The notes under the pieces were generated by a model, which ran no database searches, was not told where the DNA came from, and saw only the letters and a program-made list of their open reading frames with translations. Below are positions 35,953 through 43,672 of a stretch of DNA of 64,000 nt, one piece after another; position 1 is the first letter of the stretch; every line of letters begins with the position of its first letter. The stretch is taken from contig NZ_BSSV01000004.1 in NCBI RefSeq assembly GCF_030161435.1, forward strand, positions 282,528 to 346,527, read 5' to 3'. The position numbers and the translations under genes were made by a program. Origin of the DNA: Thalassotalea loyana (GTDB taxonomy: Bacteria > Pseudomonadota > Gammaproteobacteria > Enterobacterales > Alteromonadaceae).

Positions 35953-37536
35953 CTATTTACTTAGTTTTTTCACCGCTGCATCAACCTCAGCAAGTGTCTT
36001 TTTCATTTGCTGATCGACTAAGAATTCATAATCAATACCTGAGGCAGATAACGAAGAGCCCGGCTGGAACGGATAACCTTTAATCGTTCCCATGAATTCT
36101 TTTACTTTCTTTTGAAGTGGTACAAACAGCCACATATTATCAGCATACCAGCGTAAATACATTTGTGATTCATCCCACATTTTTTCGTAAGGATCAGACT
36201 TTAAGTTAATGACAACTGGCCATGCTGGTGTCGTACGTACCGCTTGGTTAATCGCGCCCTCCTGCACAGCAAAGTGAGCCTTCCAATTCTCCCAACGCAC
36301 AGCATTAAGCTGACCTGTCGCTGCGAAGTAAAAAATTGCATCACGAGGGGATTCTTTCGTACCGCCAGATAAATAGTCGGATAAGTCATACCCATCAAGG
36401 TGCACACGGAAATCTTTGCCATTTGCATGATAACCTTGCTTCATTTTCGACGGTAAGTCTTTGATCCCAGCAGCTGAAGCAAATGTAGGCATCCAATCTT
36501 CATGAGAAACGATACCATTTACTGTGCTGCCCGGTTTAATTTTACCAGGCCACTTAACGATTAGTGGCACACGGAACCCGCCTTCCCAAGTTGTTCCTTT
36601 TTCACCATGGAATGGAGTGATACCACCGTCTGGCCATGTAACAGTCTCTGCACCGTTATCGGTCGAGTACATTACAATAGTATTATCAGCGATACCTAAG
36701 TTATCTAGCTTATCTAACAAAATACCAACGTGATCGTCGTGTTCAACCATACCATCTGGATATAGCCCAATACCTGTTCTACCTTTTGCTTCCTCTTTTA
36801 AACGAGTCCAGACGTGCATGCGAGTCGTGTTATGCCATATAAAAAACGGCTTTTTCTCTTGATGTGCCTTGTCAATAAACTTCAAGGTTTCCGCTAAAAA
36901 CTCTTCATCAGCTGTTTCCATTCGCTTGCGCGTCATTGGCCCGGTATCTTCGATACGGCCATCGGCAAATGACTTGATCACACCTCGTGGGCCATACGAC
37001 TTACGAAAATCTGGATCTTTTGGGTAATAATAAGTTTCAGGCTCTTCTTCCGCATTTAAGTGATATAAATTGCCATAAAATTGGTCAAAACCGTGCTCGG
37101 TTGGTAAGTGATTATTTTGGTCACCAAAATGATTTTTACCATGCTGAGCTGTCATATACCCTTTGTTCTTTAGAACATCAGCAATAGTCGGTGTCCAGTC
37201 AGGAATGCCATGAGATGAGCCAGGCATGCCAATTGTTAACATGCCAGTACGAAATGGCTGTTGCCCCATCATGAATGCTGCACGTCCCGCCGTACAACTT
37301 TGTTGTGCATATGCATCGGTGAACATTGCGCCTTCATTAGCCAGCCGATCGATATTCGGCGTATGGTACCCCATAATACCGTGGTTATACGCACTGATAT
37401 TGTGAACGCCAATATCATCGCCCCAAATAGCTAATATATTTGGCCGAGAAGTATCTGTTGTAGCATTAGCTAAGCCGGATGCTGCAATCAGACTGATCCC
37501 TAACGCTAGATGACTTAAGTTTTTCTTAATAGACAT
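35953..37536 (-). CDS. Exported sulfatase (S1 family)
   Basis: A 527-residue sulfatase with signal peptide (LALGISLIAASGLANA). The metal-binding Asp pair is in WGDDIG (residues 40-41) and the formylglycine motif is C81-T-A-G-R85 within QQSCTAGRAAFM, the CxAxR variant in place of the usual CxPxR. A second motif GKNHFG and the DNGAE metal site are present. Such enzymes need a formylglycine-generating enzyme or maturase, which is not encoded in the window. Marine members act on sulfated polysaccharides or small aryl sulfates. A LysR gene lies divergently and may regulate it. Confidence 0.9.
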   Translation of the reverse strand: MSIKKNLSHLALGISLIAASGLANATTDTSRPNILAIWGDDIGVHNISAYNHGIMGYHTPNIDRLANEGAMFTDAYAQQSCTAGRAAFMMGQQPFRTGMLTIGMPGSSHGIPDWTPTIADVLKNKGYMTAQHGKNHFGDQNNHLPTEHGFDQFYGNLYHLNAEEEPETYYYPKDPDFRKSYGPRGVIKSFADGRIEDTGPMTRKRMETADEEFLAETLKFIDKAHQEKKPFFIWHNTTRMHVWTRLKEEAKGRTGIGLYPDGMVEHDDHVGILLDKLDNLGIADNTIVMYSTDNGAETVTWPDGGITPFHGEKGTTWEGGFRVPLIVKWPGKIKPGSTVNGIVSHEDWMPTFASAAGIKDLPSKMKQGYHANGKDFRVHLDGYDLSDYLSGGTKESPRDAIFYFAATGQLNAVRWENWKAHFAVQEGAINQAVRTTPAWPVVINLKSDPYEKMWDESQMYLRWYADNMWLFVPLQKKVKEFMGTIKGYPFQPGSSLSASGIDYEFLVDQQMKKTLAEVDAAVKKLSK

Positions 37537-37874
37537 AAACCTATCCTATAAATTGTTGAAAATTCATTGCCAAACCTGCGGCTTGTCTTGATTTAAATGA
37601 GTTCGCCACTCTGATTCACCATTGCTATAAACTAAGCGTTGACTCCCTCTATTCGAGATAACTCAAAATAAATATAAAAATCAAAAGATTAGATTTATTT
37701 CTAACGTGTTGTTCAACGCAAATTATGGAAGGATTATAAGGAGCAGAAGCATGATAAAAAAATGAAAAGAAAAGACACAGGCATGAATTTAATTCATAGT
37801 AACAACTAATTACTAGCAGAACTTAGCGGTTTCATTAATAATAAATCTAAAATTTGACCAGTCCAAAGCACTCA
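37537..37874. promoter_or_regulatory. Divergent promoter region of sulfatase and LysR gene
   Basis: A 338-bp AT-rich region separating a sulfatase and a LysR regulator in the typical divergent layout. I could not identify a clear T-N11-A LysR box by eye. No gene is seen inside. Confidence 0.4.
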
Positions 37875-38795
37875 ATGAATAATTTTAGAGGCATAGATTT
37901 AAACCTCCTCGTTGTTTTCACGGTACTCATGAACGAACAAAACTTAACTCGTACCGGTGAAGAATTAGGAATGACCCAATCTGCCGTATCACATGCGTTA
38001 AAACGGTTACGAAGTCTTTACAACGATCCTTTGTTCGAGAGAAAAGCGGGTAAAATGGAACCAACCAGTAAAGCTAGGGCAGTTTATCCTCTCCTAAATC
38101 AGGTATTGCTTGATATTGGTAGTACTTTACCAATGAAGGAAGCTCAATCGCCAGATAAACTAAAACTCGAGTACAGAATCAATATAACAAACCCTTACAA
38201 TGCTCACTTTATGAAACATATCGTCGAGTATTTTTATCGAAAGGCTCCTGGCATTACCTTAATCGTGACGAATAATGTCCTTAATGATCCTGTACAAGCA
38301 CTTAGAAATAGGGAATACGATTTACATGTAGACATGTTGCCGTTGAACGATGAAAGCTGTCACTACACAAAAATATATAATGACCAAATTTGTATTATTG
38401 CAAACAAAGCACATCCTCGACTTGCGAACACCTATCAAATAACACTAGAACAATATTTAAACGAAAAGCATGGCGTTATTCTGCCTAGAAACACGACAAA
38501 AAACATCATTAGCTTATTCACTGAATTTCCATATGAACGAAAGATAGCATTCAAAAGTCAAAGCTTTGTCGATATTTTTAATGCAACTATCGCCACCGAT
38601 ATGATTTGTACTTTACCAACAACCTTAGCTCACTCTTTCAGTGAAACTCATGATTTTATAAGCTTTGCCCCACCTTTTGATTATAACGAACCAAGTGTGT
38701 ATATGAGTTGGTATTGGGGGGTAGAATACTACCCTTCCCACCGCTGGTTACGAGATGAATTTCTTCAAGTTTATCAATCGCTAACAAAGTCTTGA
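37875..38795 (+). CDS. LysR-family transcriptional regulator
   Basis: The ATG at 37875 starts the typical LysR beginning MNNFRGIDLNLLVVF; a TTG at 37854 would only add seven residues. The 306-residue product has the winged helix (residues about 10-65, TGEELGMTQSAVSHALKRLR) and the LysR effector-binding domain, with ITNPYNAHFMKHIVEYF as first strand-helix. It diverges from the sulfatase, the standard arrangement for local regulation, with an aromatic or sulfated ligand as possible effector. No C-terminal oddities. Confidence 0.9.
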   Translation: MNNFRGIDLNLLVVFTVLMNEQNLTRTGEELGMTQSAVSHALKRLRSLYNDPLFERKAGKMEPTSKARAVYPLLNQVLLDIGSTLPMKEAQSPDKLKLEYRINITNPYNAHFMKHIVEYFYRKAPGITLIVTNNVLNDPVQALRNREYDLHVDMLPLNDESCHYTKIYNDQICIIANKAHPRLANTYQITLEQYLNEKHGVILPRNTTKNIISLFTEFPYERKIAFKSQSFVDIFNATIATDMICTLPTTLAHSFSETHDFISFAPPFDYNEPSVYMSWYWGVEYYPSHRWLRDEFLQVYQSLTKS

Positions 38796-38837
38796 AGCCA
38801 TTCATCAATTCAAATGATTCAATAATACTGAGTTGAG

Positions 38838-39374
38838 TTAAACTATTTCCTGTTCATTTGGTGAAGACGCTATCGCTTTAACAGCCCAATAAAAGAATAA
38901 GCATACCGATACTGTAGCAAAGCCAACAATCGCCCATGCCGACACATCAAGAATATTGCCACTTTGAGTGAATTCTCCAGCGAAGGAATGTACGATAATG
39001 CCCATATACAGTGCCCAAGCACAATAAATGACACCTTGCGGCACTTTGACTTCACTTAACCAATCTACCTCATCTCCTCGGTACATTGTTTCTTCACCTG
39101 ACATTGAAATATCAATAACAAATTTAGATTGTTTATCAATAATCCTTTCTTCATTCGATAGTGTAACTTGATATTCACCATCTGCGTACGATCTTACCAT
39201 TCGACTTAACTTCAACCGTTGATTGTTGATAGTTATCTCAACTTCAGTCACGGAACTGAGGATATTTGTCGGCTTAGCAACAAGCTTATCACCAACAAAC
39301 ACTTTCTCTCGACCGAGTAAGTCAACAGTGTATTTAATCTCTTGTTCTTCATAGTTAAAAATGAACTCAATCAT
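38838..39374 (-). CDS. Unknown membrane protein with N-terminal beta domain
   Basis: A 178-residue protein. The first 110 residues are predicted beta-rich and soluble (FNYEEQEIKYTVDLLGREKVFVG and repeated VTEVEITINNQRLKL patterns), followed by two membrane helices (VIYCAWALYMGIIVHSF and AWAIVGFATVSVCLFFYWAV). No family name. It follows the XRE gene by 11 bases and belongs to the DUF2975-XRE operon. It could be a membrane stress sensor or effector controlled by the small regulator. Confidence in reality of the gene is high, function unknown. Confidence 0.7.
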   Translation of the reverse strand: MIEFIFNYEEQEIKYTVDLLGREKVFVGDKLVAKPTNILSSVTEVEITINNQRLKLSRMVRSYADGEYQVTLSNEERIIDKQSKFVIDISMSGEETMYRGDEVDWLSEVKVPQGVIYCAWALYMGIIVHSFAGEFTQSGNILDVSAWAIVGFATVSVCLFFYWAVKAIASSPNEQEIV

Positions 39375-39385
39375 GATTTTCCCTC

Positions 39386-39598
39386 TTACTTTTCTTCTTC
39401 CTGATATTCCAAAACATCACCGGGTTGACACTTCAAATGGTGACAAATAGCTTCTAATGTCGAGAAGCGAATCGCTTTTGCACGGCCTGTTTTCAATACA
39501 CTTAAGTTTTGAGCGGTGATACCGACAGCTTCGGCCAGGTCGTTTAATTTCATTTTTCGTTTTGCAAGCATCACATCTAAATTAACTATTACAGGCAT
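39386..39598 (-). CDS. Small XRE-type helix-turn-helix regulator
   Basis: A 70-residue protein with one Cro/C1-type HTH (MLAKRKMKLNDLAEAVGITAQ, recognition helix NLSVLKTGRAKAIRFS), of the YozG group. These proteins are typically encoded beside DUF2975 membrane proteins. It ends with an acidic tail. It starts two bases before the end of the DUF2975 gene region and shares the operon, so the HTH probably autoregulates the three-gene unit. No separate effector domain is present. Confidence 0.9.
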   Translation of the reverse strand: MPVIVNLDVMLAKRKMKLNDLAEAVGITAQNLSVLKTGRAKAIRFSTLEAICHHLKCQPGDVLEYQEEEK

Positions 39599-39600
39599 AA

Positions 39601-40086
39601 CTACACCGTTAATTCTTGTTCTTTCTCAAGTTCTCGAGAAATTTTGTGTGTTGCCGTACCTATGTGTAAAACATAACCAACGATGGAAATGGCTAAATCA
39701 ACGCTAGCGAAATAGTCCATTAATGACAGCGCTCGATCAGATGTGAAGTAAAGTAAGCTAATCTCGATTGCCGGCTTAATCACCATCCCAAACAAAATGG
39801 CAAGTTTAGCGATAGTTTGCAGGATGTTGAGAGTATGGCTCGTGAAAAACTGCCCTTTTATATATAAATTGAAGACCTTGTGTAACAGCAATAGCAATAA
39901 GAAACTTACCGGAAAATCAACCAAGGCAGTCATTACAACTGGATCTTTTGTTGCTTCGATTAAACCATCTGTTGCAATAGATATTACCCCCATCATAAAC
40001 ATCAGAAATGTCATGAAGCCTAAAAACGATGTAAAGAAGTACATCTTGGTTTGATGAATCTGGCAATACTTTTGAAACGCAATCAT
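39601..40086 (-). CDS. DUF2975-family membrane protein
   Basis: A 161-residue membrane protein with four hydrophobic segments (TSFLGFMTFLMFMMGVISIA, LVDFPVSFLLLLLLHKVFNLY, TIAKLAILFGMVIKPAIEISLLY, VDLAISIVGYVLHIG). DUF2975 proteins are regularly paired with XRE regulators of the type encoded directly downstream. The function is unknown; the pairing suggests that the membrane protein controls or is controlled by the regulator. The FFTSHTLNILQTIAK loop is typical of the family. Confidence 0.85.
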   Translation of the reverse strand: MIAFQKYCQIHQTKMYFFTSFLGFMTFLMFMMGVISIATDGLIEATKDPVVMTALVDFPVSFLLLLLLHKVFNLYIKGQFFTSHTLNILQTIAKLAILFGMVIKPAIEISLLYFTSDRALSLMDYFASVDLAISIVGYVLHIGTATHKISRELEKEQELTV

Positions 40087-40170
40087 ATTTTCATCCTTTG
40101 GTGTTGCTGTTATTTGTTATTAAGTCCTAAAATCGATATTAACAATAATATAACAAAAACCAATATTCAA

Positions 40171-40371
40171 TCATTTTTTATCGTTTTTCGATAAAACATA
40201 TATTTTTAACATGATATAAAATAGAGCAACAATTAGATACACAAGGGGGAAGTAATATAAGTAGGAGCTCACAGCAAAGAAGTTTTCCTGTTTGGAAAAC
40301 AACCGATAGCTACAAGGTATTGTGTTGAATTTTGGTGAATAATAAACACTAGGTGCTGCATTGCACAGCAC
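40171..40371 (-). CDS. Possible 66-residue small membrane protein
   Basis: A 66-residue frame 10 bases downstream of bacterioferritin bfr1, ending in a plausible membrane helix (YFPLVYLIVALFYIMLKIYVL) and basic tail (SKNDKK). The tail looks like a real membrane protein end, but the start region is unconvincing because it overlaps a hairpin (about 40350-40373) that may be the bfr1 terminator. It could be a small protein or the remnant of a larger one. Confidence 0.28.
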   Translation of the reverse strand: MLCNAAPSVYYSPKFNTIPCSYRLFSKQENFFAVSSYLYYFPLVYLIVALFYIMLKIYVLSKNDKK

Positions 40372-40381
40372 CTAATAAAAA

Positions 40382-40849
40382 TTACATTTGTGATTGCAAA
40401 TAGTTACTCAAACCGATTTTGTTAATAAGGCCTAGTTGCTGTTCAAGCCAAAATGCATGGTCGGATTCTGTGTCATTAATCAAGGTTTGCAACATGTCGC
40501 GTGATACATAGTCCTGCTGATCTTCACATAGCGCCATAACCTCTTTCAATTTGGCATCTACGGCGTATTCTACGTTCAAATCACTCTGCAGCATTTCTGG
40601 TACTTCTTGACCAATAATGATTTCTGCGCGGGATTTCATATCTGGGATTCCCTCAAGAAATAAAATGCGTTCGATAAGCAATGACGCATGCCCTTTTTCA
40701 TCGTCAAATTCATGGTCTATGCGCTCAAATAGCTTATTGAACCCCCAATCATGATACATTCTAGAGTGAATAAAATATTGGTCCATTGCTGCAAGTTCAA
40801 ATGCTAGTAATTCATTTAACGCGGCTATAATTTGATTATTACCTTTCAT
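40382..40849 (-). CDS. bfr: Bacterioferritin with intact ferroxidase site but no heme Met
   Basis: The ATG at 40849 has AGGAGAGCG upstream and gives 155 residues. Numbering as in E. coli Bfr, the ferroxidase ligands E18, Y25, E51, H54, E94 and, after a one-residue insertion, E128 and H131 (E127/H130 equivalents) are present, also H46 and D50 of the inner iron site. The heme-binding Met52 is replaced by Lys. The protein should oxidise iron but not bind heme through Met. It lies 8 bases after the second bfr gene, which has the opposite defects, so the two subunits probably co-assemble into a 24-mer iron store. Confidence 0.9.
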   Translation of the reverse strand: MKGNNQIIAALNELLAFELAAMDQYFIHSRMYHDWGFNKLFERIDHEFDDEKGHASLLIERILFLEGIPDMKSRAEIIIGQEVPEMLQSDLNVEYAVDAKLKEVMALCEDQQDYVSRDMLQTLINDTESDHAFWLEQQLGLINKIGLSNYLQSQM

Positions 40850-40859
40850 CACGCTCTCC

Positions 40860-41324
40860 TTATAACTGCGCTTGTAGGTATTTCTCGATACCCATTTTCT
40901 CTATCTGATATTGCTGGGTTTCAATCCAATCAATATACTCTTCCTCACCATCGAGAATCTCAGTCAACATATCTCGACTAACATAATCTTGTTGGCTTTC
41001 GCACAAAGCGATGGCGTCTTGCAATGTTGTGCGCTGGTTAAGCTCAAACTTGTAATCACACTCAAGCATTTCAGGTGTCTCTTCACCGATTGATAGCTGC
41101 CCTAGTTGTTGTAAGTTTGGCAATCCTTCGAGGAATAAAATACGTTCAATAATTTTATCGGCTTGCTTCATATCGAGAATAGACTTTTTGTAGCATTTAT
41201 CATTTAACTGAGAAAAACCCCAGTTCTTGTAGATTCGTGCATGTAAAAAGTATTGATTTATCGAGGTTAATTCTGAGGTTAGGACTTTGTTTAAAGTCGC
41301 AATAATCTCAGTGTTTGATTTCAT
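40860..41324 (-). CDS. bfr: Bacterioferritin with heme Met but defective ferroxidase site
   Basis: A 154-residue bacterioferritin close to the E. coli length (158). The heme ligand Met52 is kept (LDMKQAD), as are E18, Y25, E94 and E127, but E51 is Asp, H54 is Gln, H130 is Tyr and the inner-site residues H46 and D50 are Lys and Leu. Ferroxidase activity is therefore probably lost while heme binding is kept. The gene precedes the other bacterioferritin. A Fur-box-like sequence lies about 90 bases upstream (41414-41428). The pair resembles split Bfr systems such as those reported in Magnetospirillum and Neisseria. Confidence 0.9.
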   Translation of the reverse strand: MKSNTEIIATLNKVLTSELTSINQYFLHARIYKNWGFSQLNDKCYKKSILDMKQADKIIERILFLEGLPNLQQLGQLSIGEETPEMLECDYKFELNQRTTLQDAIALCESQQDYVSRDMLTEILDGEEEYIDWIETQQYQIEKMGIEKYLQAQL

Positions 41325-41413
41325 GATATTGTCCTAGTTAGCGATCGACAATATCAGTATAGAAAGGATTAGCTATTTAGCAAAAAAAGCTAACAAGTTC
41401 AATAATATAAAAA

Positions 41414-41428
41414 TGATAATGATTAGTA
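41414..41428. promoter_or_regulatory. Fur-box-like site upstream of the bacterioferritin operon
   Basis: TGATAATGATTAGTA matches the 7-1-7 Fur model TGATAAT-N-ATTATCA at 12 of 14 positions. It is located between bfd and the bfr pair. Confidence 0.65.
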
Positions 41429-41462
41429 ATAAGGTTTACTAACGTACTCGGAATTTATTCGA

Positions 41463-41657
41463 TTAACCGACGTTTTCAAACAGGGATTCGTCGACAATTG
41501 TGTCATCAATCACCTGTTGTGTTAACTTAACACAAGTGCCACATTGAGATGCGATATCTAGCTTAGCTTTGAGTTCGCGGATCGAACCTACTCCTTGCTC
41601 TAGCACCATTTTCTTAATCTGCTTATCTGTAATACCTTTGCAGATACAAACGTACAT
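41463..41657 (-). CDS. bfd: Bacterioferritin-associated ferredoxin Bfd
   Basis: The start at 41657 is preferred because GAGGTG lies 7 bases upstream and the product begins MYVCICKGIT as in other Bfd proteins; the longer frame (to 41684) adds nine residues. Four cysteines C4, C6, C39 and C42 (CIC and CGTC) hold the [2Fe-2S] cluster. Bfd reduces heme in bacterioferritin so that iron can be released. It lies 138 bp upstream of the bfr pair in the same orientation. The retained heme subunit is the likely electron entry point. A Fur-box-like site precedes it. Confidence 0.93.
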   Translation of the reverse strand: MYVCICKGITDKQIKKMVLEQGVGSIRELKAKLDIASQCGTCVKLTQQVIDDTIVDESLFENVG

Positions 41658-41685
41658 AACCACCTCACCTCTACGTAAACGCAAG

Positions 41686-41700
41686 TGATAATAGTTCTTA
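41686..41700. promoter_or_regulatory. Fur-box-like site upstream of bfd
   Basis: TGATAATAGTTCTTA matches the 7-1-7 Fur model at 11 of 14 positions and ends 43 bases before the bfd start. Iron-limited expression of Bfd fits its iron-release role. Confidence 0.5.
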
Positions 41701-41939
41701 TTTATATAACGATCAAGCGATAATTTTTAACCAAACCATAAGTCATTAATCTATAAGTAAATTAACTTTAATGCCTAGTAGAAAAAACAAAATGAACATT
41801 TTTTAAACAAATTTTAATCTGATTTTTTCCTACATGCGTAAGAACAATTAACCGCGCGAGGTTGAAGGGAGAAAGCAGGATCGCTTCACCATAAATAACA
41901 TGAAAATACACAAATTATTTATTACACAGGAACAATATC

Positions 41940-42467
41940 ATGCAAAGCATAAAAGCAATTTTAGTTAAGTTAGTAACACCATTACTGCTACTCATCAGTC
42001 TTACGGTATCTGCAGGCGGTTACGGATACAAAAAGAAAGACATCGTTGACATCGCTGCCTCAAATGACACATTTTCAACACTTGTTGCGGCTGTAAAAGC
42101 GGCTGACTTGGTGAGCACACTCAAGAGCGACGGGCCATTTACCGTGTTTGCTCCAACCAACGAAGCATTTGCGAAACTACCCGCGGGTACGGTCGAAAAT
42201 TTGTTGAAACCAGAAAATAAAGATCAACTCATTGCTATTTTGACCTACCATGTTGTACCAGGCAAAGTGTATGCGAAACAAGTTGTCAATATTGATAGCG
42301 CGACCTCGGTACAAGGCGCTGCCATTGATATTACCGCCATGAACGGAAAAGTTATGGTAGATAATGCGAACGTCATTAAGACGGACATAAAAGCGTCAAA
42401 CGGTGTCATTCACGTGATTGACCAAGTGATATTACCAACCAATAAAGCAACAACGGCAAAGCGATAA
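41940..42467 (+). CDS. Secreted fasciclin (FAS1) domain protein
   Basis: A 175-residue exported protein with signal peptide ([14 protein letters not shown]) and one FAS1 domain: [34 protein letters not shown] (H1 box), YHVVPGKVY, and [10 protein letters not shown] (H2 box). FAS1 domains mediate adhesion to proteins or polysaccharides; in bacteria they are often secreted or periplasmic. A good AGGAACAATATC ribosome binding site precedes the ATG. It is monocistronic and ends in a bidirectional terminator. Confidence 0.92.
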   Translation: MQSIKAILVKLVTPLLLLISLTVSAGGYGYKKKDIVDIAASNDTFSTLVAAVKAADLVSTLKSDGPFTVFAPTNEAFAKLPAGTVENLLKPENKDQLIAILTYHVVPGKVYAKQVVNIDSATSVQGAAIDITAMNGKVMVDNANVIKTDIKASNGVIHVIDQVILPTNKATTAKR

Positions 42468-42479
42468 CCGGCATGTTGT

Positions 42480-42508
42480 AAAAAAGCCCGTGTAAAGCGG
42501 GCTTTTTG
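42480..42508. terminator. Bidirectional terminator after the FAS1 gene
   Basis: AAAAAGCCCG and CGGGCTTTTT flank TGTAAAG; it serves the FAS1 gene and the convergent binding-protein gene. Confidence 0.88.
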
Positions 42509-42523
42509 ATAAGGCCAGGCATG

Positions 42524-43261
42524 TTAGTTTAATTTAACACGCATTTCATCTGACACTTCATACTTGTCCATAGCGACCTGATAGAAGCCACTTTTCATTC
42601 CCATACTGATAGCTTGATCAACGAGCTTTAACATCTTAATACTTTCAGGTTTATCTTTAGCAAACGCGACATGAAGGCTCCTGAGTTCCGCACGATATGG
42701 GTCAAACAAAAGCTCATGTTCAATATCACTCAACTCTGTATTTAAAAGGTATTGCCCATATCCTTTTGCCATAATAAAACGGTCAACCCTGCGGTTCTGC
42801 AACAATTGCAAGCCTCGTTGCGCAGTGGCAACGTTCAATAACTCTTCAGGCTTCAAATATGACAAGATCCTGTCGTTAGCACCTAGACGCACTGCAGCGA
42901 TAACCTTGTCACCATCGGGGTTATCCCGATGAAAAAAACAGCCAAATACTTCGTAACCTAAAGGGTTAGATAATTCCGCCCATTGGTTTCGTTCGGCAAA
43001 GTTTGCAGCTAAAAAAAGCCCATGATTCTTGCCCGATTCAACTGAGGCTCTTGCTCTTGCCCATGGCGTTGGCACCGCTACTAATTTCACGCCTAATAGA
43101 TCTAAGCTATTTTCCAAAAACTCCCAATTAGCCCGATAAATAGCATAATTATTATCCATCATTGCATGATGATCTGGCCCTACAGCAAAGCGCACGGTTG
43201 TTGCACTAACTGTATTGCAAAACATCAAAATGAGAATCAATGATAAGAAAAGTTTTTTCAT
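42524..43261 (-). CDS. Periplasmic solute-binding protein (SBP_bac_3-like)
   Basis: A 245-residue exported protein with signal peptide (LFLSLILILMFCNTVSA) and a type II periplasmic binding fold resembling amino acid-binding SBP_bac_3: VRFAVGPDHHAMMDNNYAIYR, GVKLVAVPTPWARARASVESG and LQNRRVDRFIMAKGYGQYLL. No transporter genes are adjacent, so it may be a stand-alone sensor or serve a permease elsewhere. Related stand-alone proteins are common in Shewanella- and Vibrio-like genomes. The ligand cannot be read from the sequence. Confidence 0.72.
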   Translation of the reverse strand: MKKLFLSLILILMFCNTVSATTVRFAVGPDHHAMMDNNYAIYRANWEFLENSLDLLGVKLVAVPTPWARARASVESGKNHGLFLAANFAERNQWAELSNPLGYEVFGCFFHRDNPDGDKVIAAVRLGANDRILSYLKPEELLNVATAQRGLQLLQNRRVDRFIMAKGYGQYLLNTELSDIEHELLFDPYRAELRSLHVAFAKDKPESIKMLKLVDQAISMGMKSGFYQVAMDKYEVSDEMRVKLN

Positions 43262-43423
43262 GATAACGCCTAGAAAACCAACTTATACCTTAGGTCAATC
43301 GTACTTATTTACATGCGATGGTAGTTCACCATTACACCAAGGAATGTAATAAGTTTACGCGAAACCCTTTGAATTTTCGAGTTGACGCTAATGAATGTTT
43401 TTATGCAAACGTTTTCATGTAAA

Positions 43424-43672
43424 TTAACGATGTTTATATTGAGTAGGACAGTAAGCACGTAAGTGGGTATCGGGGCTACGTTTTTTATGTTTTGTCTTTC
43501 GCCCAGACACCCGTGCTCGCCAATTTAGAAAACTTTTGCGATTTAATTCTCGACGCATTAACTTGGTCACGTCGCCTTCAGACAGGTTAAATGTTGCATG
43601 AATGGCCTCAAAAGGCGTTCTATCTTCCCACGCCATTTCAATGATTCTTGAAGTTTCTTCTGGTGTTTTCAT
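43424..43672 (-). CDS. TIGR03643/DUF2805-family protein
   Basis: An 82-residue basic protein with the TIGR03643 signature: IIEMAWEDRTPFEAIHATF, then LMRRELNRKSFLNWRARV and a terminal KTKHKKR tail. The family is small and uncharacterised, widespread in marine gammaproteobacteria and Bacteroidetes; its helical, basic character suggests nucleic acid binding. Its start overlaps the ABC1 kinase stop by 4 bases (ATGA type), so it is translationally coupled to it. Confidence 0.85.
   Translation of the reverse strand: MKTPEETSRIIEMAWEDRTPFEAIHATFNLSEGDVTKLMRRELNRKSFLNWRARVSGRKTKHKKRSPDTHLRAYCPTQYKHR

Noticed and set aside
40350..40373. Strong terminator after bfr1
   Set aside because: The hairpin (AGGTGCTG/CAGCACCT) is good but the following T run is poor, so it is mentioned only as possible.
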